Shown here in pieces: positions 32,197 to 40,571 of a stretch of 47,819 bases of DNA. A program made the position numbers and the translations under genes. Under the pieces are notes generated by a model. It was not told the origin of the DNA and searched no databases. It was given only the letters and a program-made list of their open reading frames with translations. The stretch comes from Paracraurococcus lichenis (lineage in GTDB: Bacteria; Pseudomonadota; Alphaproteobacteria; Acetobacterales; Acetobacteraceae). Numbering within the stretch: the stretch's first letter is position 1; every line of letters begins with the position of its first letter. The stretch covers positions 1-47,819 of the forward strand of contig NZ_JAUTWS010000046.1 of NCBI RefSeq assembly GCF_030657435.1. The letters are read 5' to 3'.

Positions 32197-32564
32197 GCGA
32201 GATGGAGACGAACATTTGCGCCGCCGCCAGGATCTACATGGAGGCGACGGTCGCCTTCGACCTCGCTGCAACGGAGGAGGACGTGGCGCCGGAAGGCGCC
32301 CTCAGGCTCAAGATGGAGGGCCGTGTTGAGGCGATAGCCGAGCGGCGGGACCGCGCCTACGCCAACATCTGCGACACCCCGGCGCGGACACAAAGGGAGC
32401 GCCTGGCGAAGGTTGCGGTCATGCATTGCGAATCGAAATTGCGTGGCGACCTGACAGAGATCGAACTGTCGGTCATCCGCGACCTGCTTGGCTTCGACTT
32501 GGATGCTCTCGGCGATAACGAGGCGACGGCTGCGAGCGAGTTCCTCCGGCGCGGGCTGGTGTAG
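32193..32564 (+). CDS. Helical hypothetical protein
   Basis: This 123-residue protein has an ATG overlapping the upstream stop. It is acidic and helical (ARIYMEATVAFDLAATEEDV, KLRGDLTEIELSVIRDLLGF). It ends the first part of the plus-strand run; a 303-bp gap with a hairpin and a promoter follows. Family not recognised. Confidence 0.6.
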   Translation: MSEMETNICAAARIYMEATVAFDLAATEEDVAPEGALRLKMEGRVEAIAERRDRAYANICDTPARTQRERLAKVAVMHCESKLRGDLTEIELSVIRDLLGFDLDALGDNEATAASEFLRRGLV

Positions 32565-32867
32565 CGCACGTACCTGCTGTGCCGAAAAAAGGAAGGGCCG
32601 CGGCAATAGGTTCGCGGCCCTTCCTCCCGCAGGAGGTATCGCGGAGGCGGCGTGAACCGCACCAAAGCGCTCTGTCGGCCTTGGCGCCGATATAACAGGC
32701 GGCCGTCCTGCCAGTTTCCCCACCTGAAATAGCGTTTCCTGCATCTCAAGCTATCGGCCGAAATTGGATGAACCGGCACGTGTGTTGTGCCGGAAATCGG
32801 CCACACCAGACCTTGAACGAAGGCACTGGCGACATGTTATATTGTCAGTTCCTTCCGTGAGGCTCCT
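32565..32867. promoter_or_regulatory. Gap with terminator, inverted repeat and promoter
   Basis: Besides the terminator, CCGGCAC (32773-32779) and GTGCCGG (32787-32793) form a hairpin flanked by two copies of ATCGGCC. A likely promoter for the following genes is TTGAAC at 32813-32818 with TATATT at 32838-32843 (19-bp spacer, or 18 with TTATAT). The inverted repeat upstream may be an operator. No gene seen. Confidence 0.5.
32584..32624 (-). terminator. Strong intrinsic terminator read on the minus strand
   Basis: GGAAGGGCCGCG (32591-32602) and CGCGGCCCTTCC (32613-32624) form a perfect 12-bp stem. Six A residues at 32585-32590 give a T-run only on the minus strand. It therefore best stops minus-strand transcription, though the stem could work both ways. 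Confidence 0.75.
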
Positions 32868-33056
32868 ATGGCCGTGTCCACCCAGAGCGGGGTCGTGTAT
32901 ACCGGCGTTTGTTTCCCTCCTGACGTCCGACAGATGGCACTTCGTATTGCAGTCGATCGCGCCGAGCGTAAGGGCGGCAGGATCAGCGTCAGTGCCACCC
33001 TCGCCGACCTGGTCCGGGAGGCCGCCGCTAAGCTCGCGCCGGCGCGCCGCCAGTGA
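32868..33056 (+). CDS. Small ribbon-helix-helix-like protein
   Basis: This 62-residue protein includes YTGVCFPPDVRQMALRIAVD and GGRISVSATLADLVREAAAK; a short strand followed by two helices is the layout of ribbon-helix-helix proteins. It lies right after a promoter with an inverted repeat and may control it. The stop overlaps the GTG of the next gene. Confidence 0.6.
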   Translation: MAVSTQSGVVYTGVCFPPDVRQMALRIAVDRAERKGGRISVSATLADLVREAAAKLAPARRQ

Positions 33057-33826
33057 TCGCCTCAGCGTTCGAGATCGCCCGGATTGACGCGCAGGCTGCT
33101 GCCCTGCGTTCCAAGGCGGCTGCGGAAGCAGAGGCAGCCGCTGCCCGGCAGGCGGCGGAACAGGCCCAACGCGAGGCCGAGGACGAGGCCGTTCGGCGGG
33201 ACATCGCCCGCCTGGTGCCGGCCGATCTGGATCAGCAGGTGAATGCCGGTCGCATCTCGCCAGCCGAGGACCGGCGGCGCGAGGCGGAGGCACTCCATGC
33301 TGCACAGGATGCGGCAGACCGCGTGACCGCGGCCAAGGCTGCGCTGGCAGCTATGCCCGAGCGCGCGGAAGCCGGCGGGATCCCAACGGCCGAGGAGTTT
33401 GCGGCTGCAAACCGCGCTGTGGTTGAGGCGCAGCAGTACGCCGAGTTCACTCTCAGTGTCTGGAAACGCCGGCAGGCGGTCACGGCCCGCACGGTCGTGG
33501 CCGAGCAATCGCGGGCCTCTTCGATGGTGGCCAATGCCTACGGCCCGGTCGTGGAGGAAGGCCTCCGGCTGCGGTTGGAGGCGGTGCAGGAATATGTGCG
33601 CACAATGCGCTCCTGGCACGCCCTCCGGGACGTCGCAGTGAAGCAGCGAGGTCCGGATGCCGACGCGCTGGCCGCCGCGGAGCGCAAGTATCGGCATGCG
33701 AACCGCCTGCTGACCACGGCGAAGGAGCACGGTGCGCACGTGGCGGGCGGGATCCCGACACAATGGCCTATCGCCGAGCATGAAGAGCGCCAGCGTGTCT
33801 ATGCCGCGCGCAATGGCATGGCCTAG
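33053..33826 (+). CDS. Coiled-coil protein
   Basis: This 257-residue protein starts with GTG overlapping the upstream stop. The first 60 residues are an Ala/Glu/Arg-rich coiled coil (RSKAAAEAEAAAARQAAEQA), followed by further long helices (AAQDAADRVTAAKAALAAMP, LRLEAVQEYVRTMRSWHALR). It has no membrane segment or signal. A structural role is plausible; family not recognised. Confidence 0.65.
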   Translation: MIASAFEIARIDAQAAALRSKAAAEAEAAAARQAAEQAQREAEDEAVRRDIARLVPADLDQQVNAGRISPAEDRRREAEALHAAQDAADRVTAAKAALAAMPERAEAGGIPTAEEFAAANRAVVEAQQYAEFTLSVWKRRQAVTARTVVAEQSRASSMVANAYGPVVEEGLRLRLEAVQEYVRTMRSWHALRDVAVKQRGPDADALAAAERKYRHANRLLTTAKEHGAHVAGGIPTQWPIAEHEERQRVYAARNGMA

Positions 33827-33840
33827 CGCGGACGCCATCG

Positions 33841-34350
33841 ATGACCCATCAGATGATTCACTTCGGCCCTCTCGCCTTCCGCGTTTCCGCGGCTGATGCG
33901 GCCGAAATCGAGGCGCGGCGCGGCGCCGGTGACAATGACGGAGCCCTCGCCCTCGCGCGCCAACTCGATCATGGCGAGATGCTGATTGTGTCGATGACGA
34001 TGATGGACGGCGCCCAGCCCCGCCCTGAGCCGCCCTCCGCTCCGAAGTCTCCCCCCGCTGGAAAGGAACTGCCCGTGTCGTACTCCATGAAGAAGGTTCG
34101 CGTCGGCGACGCGGACATTTGGACGGACTTCCGTGTGGCCGACGAACTTGCCCGCCTGCGCGACGAGAAAGACGGGCTCAAGGGCGAGCTGGAAGCGACA
34201 AAGGCGATTGCTCAGCATGGTCTGCCAGGGCTCGCGCCGGAACAGGCTGCCATGACCGAGCTACAGCATTTGCGCGCCCAGCGCGATAAGGCTCGGAACG
34301 AGTACATCCATCGGACGGCAAACGCCTGGCGTAACCCACCGAGCGCTTGA
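33841..34350 (+). CDS. Hypothetical protein with C-terminal coiled coil
   Basis: This 169-residue protein reads MIHFGPLAFRVSAADAAEIE at its start, a Pro-rich linker (PRPEPPSAPKSPPAGKELP), and a C-terminal coiled coil (VADELARLRDEKDGLKGELE, LQHLRAQRDKARNEYIHRTA). It shares the coiled-coil tendency of its neighbours and is spaced 1 nt from the next gene. Family not recognised. Confidence 0.6.
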   Translation: MTHQMIHFGPLAFRVSAADAAEIEARRGAGDNDGALALARQLDHGEMLIVSMTMMDGAQPRPEPPSAPKSPPAGKELPVSYSMKKVRVGDADIWTDFRVADELARLRDEKDGLKGELEATKAIAQHGLPGLAPEQAAMTELQHLRAQRDKARNEYIHRTANAWRNPPSA

Positions 34351-34351
34351 C

Positions 34352-34570
34352 ATGCGGCAAAAGGGCTCCGACGCAGTCGCGCATATCGAGCGGCTAAACG
34401 CCGAGATCGCGCGGCTGCGCGGGGACCTCGCAAATGCGGAGCGGGTAAACCAGTCCCAGCAAGGGACGATTGCCGCGTTGCACTGCATGGAGCGAGAGCG
34501 GCAGAGCGCGGAAGCGCTTGCCGCCTCTGTCGCAAAATTGCGGTTCGTCTTCCCGGCCGGAACCGCCTGA
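34352..34570 (+). CDS. Short coiled-coil protein
   Basis: This 72-residue protein is a nearly continuous coiled coil (AVAHIERLNAEIARLRGDLA, NAERVNQSQQGTIAALHCME). Its stop overlaps the ATG of the large secreted-type protein (TGATG). Possibly an assembly partner of that protein; unproven. Confidence 0.6.
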   Translation: MRQKGSDAVAHIERLNAEIARLRGDLANAERVNQSQQGTIAALHCMERERQSAEALAASVAKLRFVFPAGTA

Positions 34571-36423
34571 TGGGTCTGCTCACCCGTAACTTTTTGCCGA
34601 TGGTGGCCCGCGGCGGCGCACCGATGTTGCAGGCGCCTGCCTCAGTTCAGGCCAAGCCGATCAACAGCGCCGACGCGAAGGCGGCTCGTGATTTCGTCGC
34701 ACCACTGACTGTCGGCGTCGCGGTCGAGCGGTGGCGACCCATGTACATGGCCTATGGCGGCAAGCCGCTGGCGACCGACACGGCCTATTGGACCTACCTC
34801 AAGGGCCTCGGCATCACCCACGTCCGCCTGTTCCTGCCGTGGCGGACCAAAATCGATATGTACGGCGGCTGGGTCGGCGGCGTGCAACCGACGGACGCGC
34901 AGTTGGGCCAGTTCTTCGACATGGTCGAGACGGTCATCCGCGCCGGGCTGAAGGTGCTGTACGAGTGCGCCGACGTCCTCGGCGACGACATCACGACCAA
35001 TCCTTCCGACATCTACACGATGCTCGACCGACAGGCGAACCTCATCGTCCAGCGGGGCACGACGCGCTTTCCGAAGGACATGATCGCCATAGGCCCGTGC
35101 GCGAGCATCGAACTCGGCACCAATGCGGCGGCCAACGCTTTCCGGCTTGAGGCGCACCGCCGGCTCCGGGCCAAGCTCGCCGGCTACGTCCTGCTGACCG
35201 GCGCGGCAGCCAACTACAGCCCCGACGCGCTGACCGCAGCGGACTGGGTCATGGTGCAGGACCAGCGGGTGATCCTGACGGTTCACGAGTATGCCGGGGT
35301 GCCGACCGCGAGCCAGTTGCAGGCGCAGCAGGCGGCCTATGACATCGTGTCGCAGGGCAACGGCGGCGTTCCGGTGCTGATCACCGAGGCGGCGCACGGC
35401 AGCAGCACCTATGCCGACACCTGGCGCCAGCACCTCTACGCCTATGCTCAGTACCAGCCCCGAACGCGGGCGACGCTCTGGACTGTCACGGATGGCGCGT
35501 GGTTTGCGCTGAACGTGAGCAGTACCGACCCGACGCTGCGCCCAGCCATGGAGTTTGGCGTCAAAAAGGGCGTCGCCCTCATTGAGAACACCCCGGAGTG
35601 GCTGGCCGACAACCCGGGCGCGACGGCGCCGGAGATCCCGGTCGAGGCGCCCACTGGCGGCAACCCGGGTGGCGGCGGCGGCACGACCACGCCGGGCACC
35701 AACACGATCTACGTCAGCGGCAAGCTGGTCGCTGGACCCGGCAGCACCGTGTTCGAGGATTTCAACGATGGTCCCGGGCTGCTCTGGCAGTGGTGGCACG
35801 CCGATGGTCCGTCCTACTCCGTGCAGAACAGCATCGCGCGCATCGAGAACTATCCCGGTGCTGACTATGGCGACAACGGCGCCGGGCTTTATGCGAAACC
35901 TTCGGCGATCTGGGAAGGTTACGGATACGGATGGTTCGCATTCCGTGTCAAGGCATTCGGTGGTCTGGGGTATAACAATGACGGCTATTGGGCTCAGGGC
36001 AGCGCCAGCGTCCTCTGGCCAGCTTCAGACGACTGGCCCGGCGCCGAAACCGACATGGGCGAGATCGACAGTGGCGGCAGTCTCTACTATGCGTTGCATT
36101 ATTGGGACGGTAGCAGAGATCAGAACGGCAATCGCAGAGACATGTTCCGGTTGATCTATCCGCCCGGCGACTACCGCTACAACTGGGGCGAATGGCACAC
36201 CCACATGTGCTGCTGGGGACCTGGATACTATCGTTGGTTCATTGACGACGTTGAGTTCGAATACACGGACACGAACGCGATCTACATCGACGAAAGTCAG
36301 ACCTCGCGCGCTTGGCAGTTCGCCGACTACGCCCATGGCGGACAGAATAAGGCCATGGGGATCATGTTGCGTGCCCGCAACGTGGCTATTGAATGTGATT
36401 TCGTCTCATGGAATCCATTGTAG
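34570..36423 (+). CDS. GH5-like domain fused to a GH16-like domain
   Basis: This 617-residue protein has an N-terminal (beta/alpha)8-like domain at residues about 45-345 that recalls GH5 glycosidases: YLKGLGITHVRLFLPWRTKI, MVETVIRAGLKVLYECADV, and VPVLITEAAHG with a likely nucleophile Glu near 272. The usual NEP acid/base site is not obvious; ASIELGTN stands at that place, so activity is uncertain. A Gly/Thr-rich linker (NPGGGGGTTTPGTN) leads to a GH16-like jelly roll at about 390-617 with WPGAETDMGEIDSGG, matching the ExDxxE motif. No signal peptide is seen. It ends the plus-strand run, overlapping the coiled-coil gene before it. Confidence 0.75.
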   Translation: MGLLTRNFLPMVARGGAPMLQAPASVQAKPINSADAKAARDFVAPLTVGVAVERWRPMYMAYGGKPLATDTAYWTYLKGLGITHVRLFLPWRTKIDMYGGWVGGVQPTDAQLGQFFDMVETVIRAGLKVLYECADVLGDDITTNPSDIYTMLDRQANLIVQRGTTRFPKDMIAIGPCASIELGTNAAANAFRLEAHRRLRAKLAGYVLLTGAAANYSPDALTAADWVMVQDQRVILTVHEYAGVPTASQLQAQQAAYDIVSQGNGGVPVLITEAAHGSSTYADTWRQHLYAYAQYQPRTRATLWTVTDGAWFALNVSSTDPTLRPAMEFGVKKGVALIENTPEWLADNPGATAPEIPVEAPTGGNPGGGGGTTTPGTNTIYVSGKLVAGPGSTVFEDFNDGPGLLWQWWHADGPSYSVQNSIARIENYPGADYGDNGAGLYAKPSAIWEGYGYGWFAFRVKAFGGLGYNNDGYWAQGSASVLWPASDDWPGAETDMGEIDSGGSLYYALHYWDGSRDQNGNRRDMFRLIYPPGDYRYNWGEWHTHMCCWGPGYYRWFIDDVEFEYTDTNAIYIDESQTSRAWQFADYAHGGQNKAMGIMLRARNVAIECDFVSWNPL

Positions 36424-36456
36424 AAGCGGCCCTTCTACAGAGCCGCCCCCTGCCCT

Positions 36457-36906
36457 TCAGACTTCCGCGTAGACTTCCATGGCGCCTTCCACAAAGCCAT
36501 TTGTCCAACCAGCTTCCAATTCAAAGTCCTCCGGGTATTCGTCCACGCCCGGCACATCCAGCCAGCGAGCGCTTTCGTCCTTCAATATAATCTTGGCCAA
36601 GTGGTCAGGAGTTGGCTCCGATATGTGTTCCGACGCTGCGTGAAGGCGCCGCAGATGCACCATTCGAGCATGGTGCTTGGCCCACTCGCGGCCGGCCTTT
36701 ACTGCCAGTTCGCCGGCATTGTCATTGTCTTCCATTTCGGTCTGCTTCAGCCGCCGCTTCACCGGGTCATCGATGCTCGCCAAGTAGGCCAACTTGTCCA
36801 CCTCCTGCTGAAAGGCCGCTGCCGCGATCGCCGACCAGTTCGTCTTGTCGTCGAACGGCTGCATCTTCTCTCGAAGAGCGTCCGGCACGCTGATGTTCAT
36901 GCGCAT
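36457..36906 (-). CDS. Ribbon-helix-helix protein
   Basis: This 149-residue protein starts MRMNISVPDALREKMQPFDD followed by TNWSAIAAAAFQQEVDKLAY, a clear ribbon-helix-helix DNA-binding domain. The rest is an acidic helical domain of unknown role (REWAKHHARMVHLRRLHAAS) and ends ELEAGWTNGFVEGAMEVYAE. This layout is seen in antitoxin-like regulators, but no toxin gene is adjacent. It may control itself. Confidence 0.7.
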   Translation of the reverse strand: MRMNISVPDALREKMQPFDDKTNWSAIAAAAFQQEVDKLAYLASIDDPVKRRLKQTEMEDNDNAGELAVKAGREWAKHHARMVHLRRLHAASEHISEPTPDHLAKIILKDESARWLDVPGVDEYPEDFELEAGWTNGFVEGAMEVYAEV

Positions 36907-36946
36907 ATGTGTCCCGCGTCACCCATGACATGCGCACGATGCGCTG

Positions 36947-37237
36947 TCAGTGTGTATAATGCACAAGTCGCAGTAGGGTTCCAAGAGGTTTATGTATGAG
37001 ATGGCCCATGTGCGCATAGGCGCCCCAGAAGTCGACTAGCGGCGTAATGGTGCCCACGACGCCGAAGGTGCCTCGGCCCGAGAGCGGGTGGCCGTCCATG
37101 ACGAAGCCGCAGACGTGGCCGCCTGGTAGGCATTCGATGGTGGCGCCGCGGTACCGGTAGGACGGACCGCCCCAGGAGCCCGCAGCCGCGGTTTGCTCAA
37201 GGAGCGCCGGCTCGGCCGGATCAGGATTCGTCGCCAT
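36947..37237 (-). CDS. Small hypothetical protein
   Basis: A 96-residue frame with a plausible beta-rich sequence (SYRYRGATIECLPGGHVCGF, VMDGHPLSGRGTFGVVGTI) and a His/Tyr-rich tail. It is upstream of the ribbon-helix-helix gene on the same strand, 40 nt away. No family recognised; coding probable but not certain. Confidence 0.45.
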   Translation of the reverse strand: MATNPDPAEPALLEQTAAAGSWGGPSYRYRGATIECLPGGHVCGFVMDGHPLSGRGTFGVVGTITPLVDFWGAYAHMGHLIHKPLGTLLRLVHYTH

Positions 37238-37567
37238 CGCCGGATCCTATGGTATCCAGCGCCGCTCAATCACCAGCCGTGTACTGGTGTCGTGGAGGGA
37301 GGGGGCCATCCGGCCCCGGCATGCTACGGCTGCCGTACAAAGCGTACCGGCATGCCCCTTCCGGCTCCGCTGCCTACCTATCAGTAAACCTGAAGCGCGC
37401 TGTATAGGCCGCGTGCCTCAGCCGTGCCCTTAGATGGCACTTAGATGCCAGTAATCGGGAAGGACTGCGGTGAGCCCCAGCGCGACCGGCTGGGCGTTGT
37501 CCCTTGTATCTTTCGAATGTATCTGAACACTAGTTGTAGTCGCTAGTGGGTTCAAGGTTCAACAGAT
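37238..37567. other. Intergenic region with short repeats
   Basis: No gene seen. CCGGCATGC appears twice (near 37317 and 37349), and TTAGATGGCA is followed closely by TTAGATGCCA (near 37431 and 37441). The region is convergent between nothing obvious on the plus strand and the 3' end of the peptidase gene. A T-loop-like string near 37550 does not fold into a tRNA. Confidence 0.35.
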
Positions 37568-38569
37568 TTACCACTCATCTCCCATGGGCGGTCCCAATTG
37601 CGACGGCTCTGGTTCAGTCAGAGACTGGTAGCTCGCAGCATTTCGTCTGGCCTCCTGAGCGTTCATAGTTCTGTAATTAGAAAATCCTTCTTCGAGGCGA
37701 GTTCCGTTTGGCAGGGGGACAGGATTGGCCATGTGGCCGATCGCGTCGGCTGGCGACTTACCTCCGCACAAATGCGCCAACTCGTGTATTATCGTACTTG
37801 GGCCAGCATGCGTCGCTACGACCTTGATCTTATTCACAGCCTCGCCTGACCCATCAAGCTCGTCTTCTAGCGCGTCCCATCCGCCAATCGAAGTATACAT
37901 TACAGCTTGGTCGCTTGATTTCGCAAATCCTAACTGGAATAGCGGGCGGGCCCGTGTGATGTGCCATGTCAGACGCTGATCCATACGGTCGTATATGGCT
38001 AAGATAAGTCCTATTGCTCCAACAGGGTCATCCGTTTTATGGGTTTTGAAGTGCCAATCTACCAGCTTTTGATCTTGATGGGTGGGCTTAATAAGCTTAC
38101 CACTATAAGCAGCTCTAGCGTTTTGAAGTCGCTGACGTGCTATCCTAACTCGCCGAACGACCTCTGGAACATAGGCGTTTACGATAAGTAGGAACTGCTG
38201 GCGAGATACGCCATCTACAGAAGTTCTGCGTCTTGTGGTAAGCTCATTGAGACGACGAATAGTCCTCTTCCCTGGATCGATACGAATATCGGGTTTAGAG
38301 CTTGGAAATTGCTTGAGCTGAAAATCCCGTATAGCATCTCTGGTGTATTTACCGCATCTGCCATCCTCATCTAGAACTGGGCGAGGGCCTCCACTTTCTT
38401 CTGGAACTCCGTTTAGACGTTGCTGAATGATTCTAACATCCTCCTCGCGATTCACCCCGTTTAGGCCTACGGATGCGCTAATATCACTCAAAGGCTGCGT
38501 CGACCCGTTGGAAAAAAACTGTGCTGTGCGATAACAGGACCCGTTGGCTCGGCAGTTGTAAATAAACAT
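37568..38569 (-). CDS. Peptidoglycan-binding plus M35-like metallopeptidase protein
   Basis: This 333-residue protein has two domains. Residues about 35-110 fit a peptidoglycan-binding domain (REEDVRIIQQRLNGV, LDEDGRCGKYTRDAIRDFQL). Residues about 130-333 resemble aspzincin/lysine-specific (M35-like) metallopeptidases: TIIHELAHLCGGK contains HExxH at 262-266, and RRNAASYQSL at about 308-318 matches the NADSY-type segment near the end of that family. No signal peptide is seen, so it would leave the cell by another route or act inside. Base composition is AT-rich and foreign to the backbone. Such a domain pair is typical of secreted antibacterial toxins; an effector or colicin-like role is inference. 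Confidence 0.75.
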   Translation of the reverse strand: MFIYNCRANGSCYRTAQFFSNGSTQPLSDISASVGLNGVNREEDVRIIQQRLNGVPEESGGPRPVLDEDGRCGKYTRDAIRDFQLKQFPSSKPDIRIDPGKRTIRRLNELTTRRRTSVDGVSRQQFLLIVNAYVPEVVRRVRIARQRLQNARAAYSGKLIKPTHQDQKLVDWHFKTHKTDDPVGAIGLILAIYDRMDQRLTWHITRARPLFQLGFAKSSDQAVMYTSIGGWDALEDELDGSGEAVNKIKVVATHAGPSTIIHELAHLCGGKSPADAIGHMANPVPLPNGTRLEEGFSNYRTMNAQEARRNAASYQSLTEPEPSQLGPPMGDEW

Positions 38570-38708
38570 CCGTTTAATCCTTCAGCAGCATCTACCATTA
38601 AGGCCCTCTGGCCCAGACCGAGACAGCGTGGGGCCACAAAGCCGGAGGATTGCTCCGCCAACCGTTCAAAATCTCTGCGCCGAGGTACCTAGTCAGCGTT
38701 CGTCGCCA

Positions 38709-39608
38709 TCAGCCCAGGATCCGTGCCATGGCCAGCATCAGCAGCACGAAAGCCCCGCCAGCAGCGAAAACCACTCCCGCCGCGGCCCACGATTTGAGCA
38801 TCATCGATCGCAGCGCCGCCGGCGTCATTGCCTGGGCCACCGCCAGCTTCGCTCCTGCTGCCAGCGCGCGGCGCTGCTCCTCTACCGACACTGCGGCAGG
38901 CTGCACTGGCACCAGCGCTCGCTCCGGCCGTATCTGCTCCTGCGCCTTGGCTGCAACGGGCTCAAGGATAGTCCGGACCGCTTCGACCAGCCGATCGGCC
39001 AGGACCTCCCGCTCGGCTTGGCCGGGGAGCGCGCCCACCGCCAACTGCGCGACCTCTGCCCGCAGCGCTTGGCGCTCTTCGGGCCCATAGGGGGATTTCA
39101 GCCGCGTCTCAGCCTCGGCCAGCAGCTTGGTCAGCGCCTCGATCAAGTCGCGCTGCCGCTGGTCTTCCCGCCGCTGCGCAGCCTCGATCACCGCCACGGC
39201 TGCGGCGATCGCACCGACGAACCAGCGCGCGTCGGTATCTCGCACCCCGTCGCGCGAGAGTGCCGCGACCAGCCGCAGGCGAGCCTCGCGCACGATTTCC
39301 TCGAAAGCCTCGCGCTCTCCCGACACCACCGGCCGCGGCGGAGGAAGCGGCTCGGCTCGCTCCGGCTGCACCGGCTCGGTAGCAGGTCGCTCGACAGCCT
39401 TCAGCCGCAGGAGCCGTGCTCGGGGAGAGGAACCCCCCTCCCCTTCAGCGTCGCTCGCCGCCGCTGGTATGTCCCCCTTCGTATCCGCTGTGGTTCCAGG
39501 CGTCGCCGCCGGCTGACGTAGTCGAAGCCGGGCACGTTGCGTCTCCGGGGGCGGCCCAGCCTGGACCACCCCGTCTTCGTCCACCCACTCGGCCGGCGGT
39601 TCGCTCAT
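38709..39608 (-). CDS. Membrane-anchored protein, third gene of the stability-like operon
   Basis: This 299-residue protein has a Pro-rich N-terminus, helical middle parts (AFEEIVREARLRLVAALSRD, AIAAAVAVIEAAQRREDQRQ, QRDLIEALTKLLAEAETRLK) and a single C-terminal membrane segment (KSWAAAGVVFAAGGAFVLLM). It lies 1 nt after the ATPase gene. In position it is the counterpart of stbC of R388, but that protein is far shorter and no similarity is claimed. It may tether the ATPase complex to the membrane. Confidence 0.7.
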   Translation of the reverse strand: MSEPPAEWVDEDGVVQAGPPPETQRARLRLRQPAATPGTTADTKGDIPAAASDAEGEGGSSPRARLLRLKAVERPATEPVQPERAEPLPPPRPVVSGEREAFEEIVREARLRLVAALSRDGVRDTDARWFVGAIAAAVAVIEAAQRREDQRQRDLIEALTKLLAEAETRLKSPYGPEERQALRAEVAQLAVGALPGQAEREVLADRLVEAVRTILEPVAAKAQEQIRPERALVPVQPAAVSVEEQRRALAAGAKLAVAQAMTPAALRSMMLKSWAAAGVVFAAGGAFVLLMLAMARILG

Positions 39609-39609
39609 G

Positions 39610-40557
39610 TCAGCGCAGCCAGGAGGCCACCGGCGAGCGCGCCTCGCGCCACTTGCTCATCCACTCGGCGACAGCCACCCGGCCGGCTTGGTCGAGCGGT
39701 TCGGCGTCGCTCCCCTTGGGCACCTTGCCATCGCGCGCCGCCCAGAACGGCAGGCTGAGGTGCTCGACCTCTTGCGCCCACTCCTCGGCCAATGCCGGCA
39801 GCACGAGTTCGGCCGCGCCGGCCCGCAACAACCGCTGCCACGGAGCCTGCGCCCGCATGGTCTCGTAGCTCTCCAGGCCGCGGGCAGCCTTCGCCATGTT
39901 CATCGTGAGCATGGTGTGGGGGGAGACCAGCCCGAGGTCCCGGTGCTGATCCAGCAGGACCAAATCATCCACCCGGGGTACCCAATAGTAGCTAAGCACC
40001 ACCGCTACCCCGGCAGCCTCAAGCTCGGCGACGAACTTGGGATTGCGTGCCAGCACCACCGGCAGCGCGGTGTTGTTGCCGCCGCAGTCCAGCACGAAGA
40101 TCTGGTACCGGCGCTCGTCGTCTGACGACATGAAGTTGTGCGCCGCCTCAATGAAGTCGACGCAGTCGTCCTGGCGCGCTGAGGCTGGCTGGCTGACGTC
40201 GAGGTAGCGGCCGAGCGCCCGCGGGCCCGGATCCACCGGTGCAAAGCAGGTGCGCTTCAGCAGGTCCGCCTCGTAAAGCTCGGAGCCCACCATCCGCATG
40301 TCGAGAGTCTTGCCGGCGTTCTGCGGCCCCATAACGATAACGAACTTCCGCCGGCCGGCCAGGTCTACGAGCGGCGGCACACCGGGTTCGCGTGGCAGAA
40401 CCAGCGTCTCGGCCTTCCGCTCCGGCAACACGGACGGCATAGGCGGCAAAGCCACCTGCCGAACCGGCCGCTTGCTGAGCCCAGCCTTCATAATGGCGCG
40501 GAAGTCGACGACCTCCGCCTCACCCGCCGGTGCGGGCTTCTTCGTCGTCTCGGCCAT
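39610..40557 (-). CDS. ParA/StbB-like P-loop ATPase
   Basis: This 315-residue protein has Walker A GPQNAGKT at residues 77-84 and a Walker B-like strand in RRYQIFVLDCGGNNTALPVV, then a region AAGVAVVLSYYWVPRVDDLV similar to the ParA/MinD fold. The N-terminal 70 residues are Pro-rich and unusual. Its start follows a GGAGG. The gene lies between a small DNA-binding protein and a membrane protein in an operon divergent from the relaxase, which resembles stbB in R388. A role in plasmid positioning or in docking to the transfer machinery is inferred from that layout. Confidence 0.78.
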   Translation of the reverse strand: MAETTKKPAPAGEAEVVDFRAIMKAGLSKRPVRQVALPPMPSVLPERKAETLVLPREPGVPPLVDLAGRRKFVIVMGPQNAGKTLDMRMVGSELYEADLLKRTCFAPVDPGPRALGRYLDVSQPASARQDDCVDFIEAAHNFMSSDDERRYQIFVLDCGGNNTALPVVLARNPKFVAELEAAGVAVVLSYYWVPRVDDLVLLDQHRDLGLVSPHTMLTMNMAKAARGLESYETMRAQAPWQRLLRAGAAELVLPALAEEWAQEVEHLSLPFWAARDGKVPKGSDAEPLDQAGRVAVAEWMSKWREARSPVASWLR

Positions 40558-40571
40558 ACCCCCTGCCCCTC

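Noticed and set aside
31569..32744. 391-codon minus-strand frame
   Set aside because: Shadow of four overlapping plus-strand genes; it also crosses the terminator stem.
34642..35799. 385-codon minus-strand frame
   Set aside because: Shadow of the GH5/GH16-like gene, Arg/Asp/Val-rich without structure.
37540..37585. tRNA-like 3' end near a GGTTCAA string
   Set aside because: No acceptor stem, anticodon arm or D arm can be paired around it.
38628..39521. 297-codon plus-strand frame
   Set aside because: His/Arg/Leu-rich shadow of the third gene in the stability-like operon.
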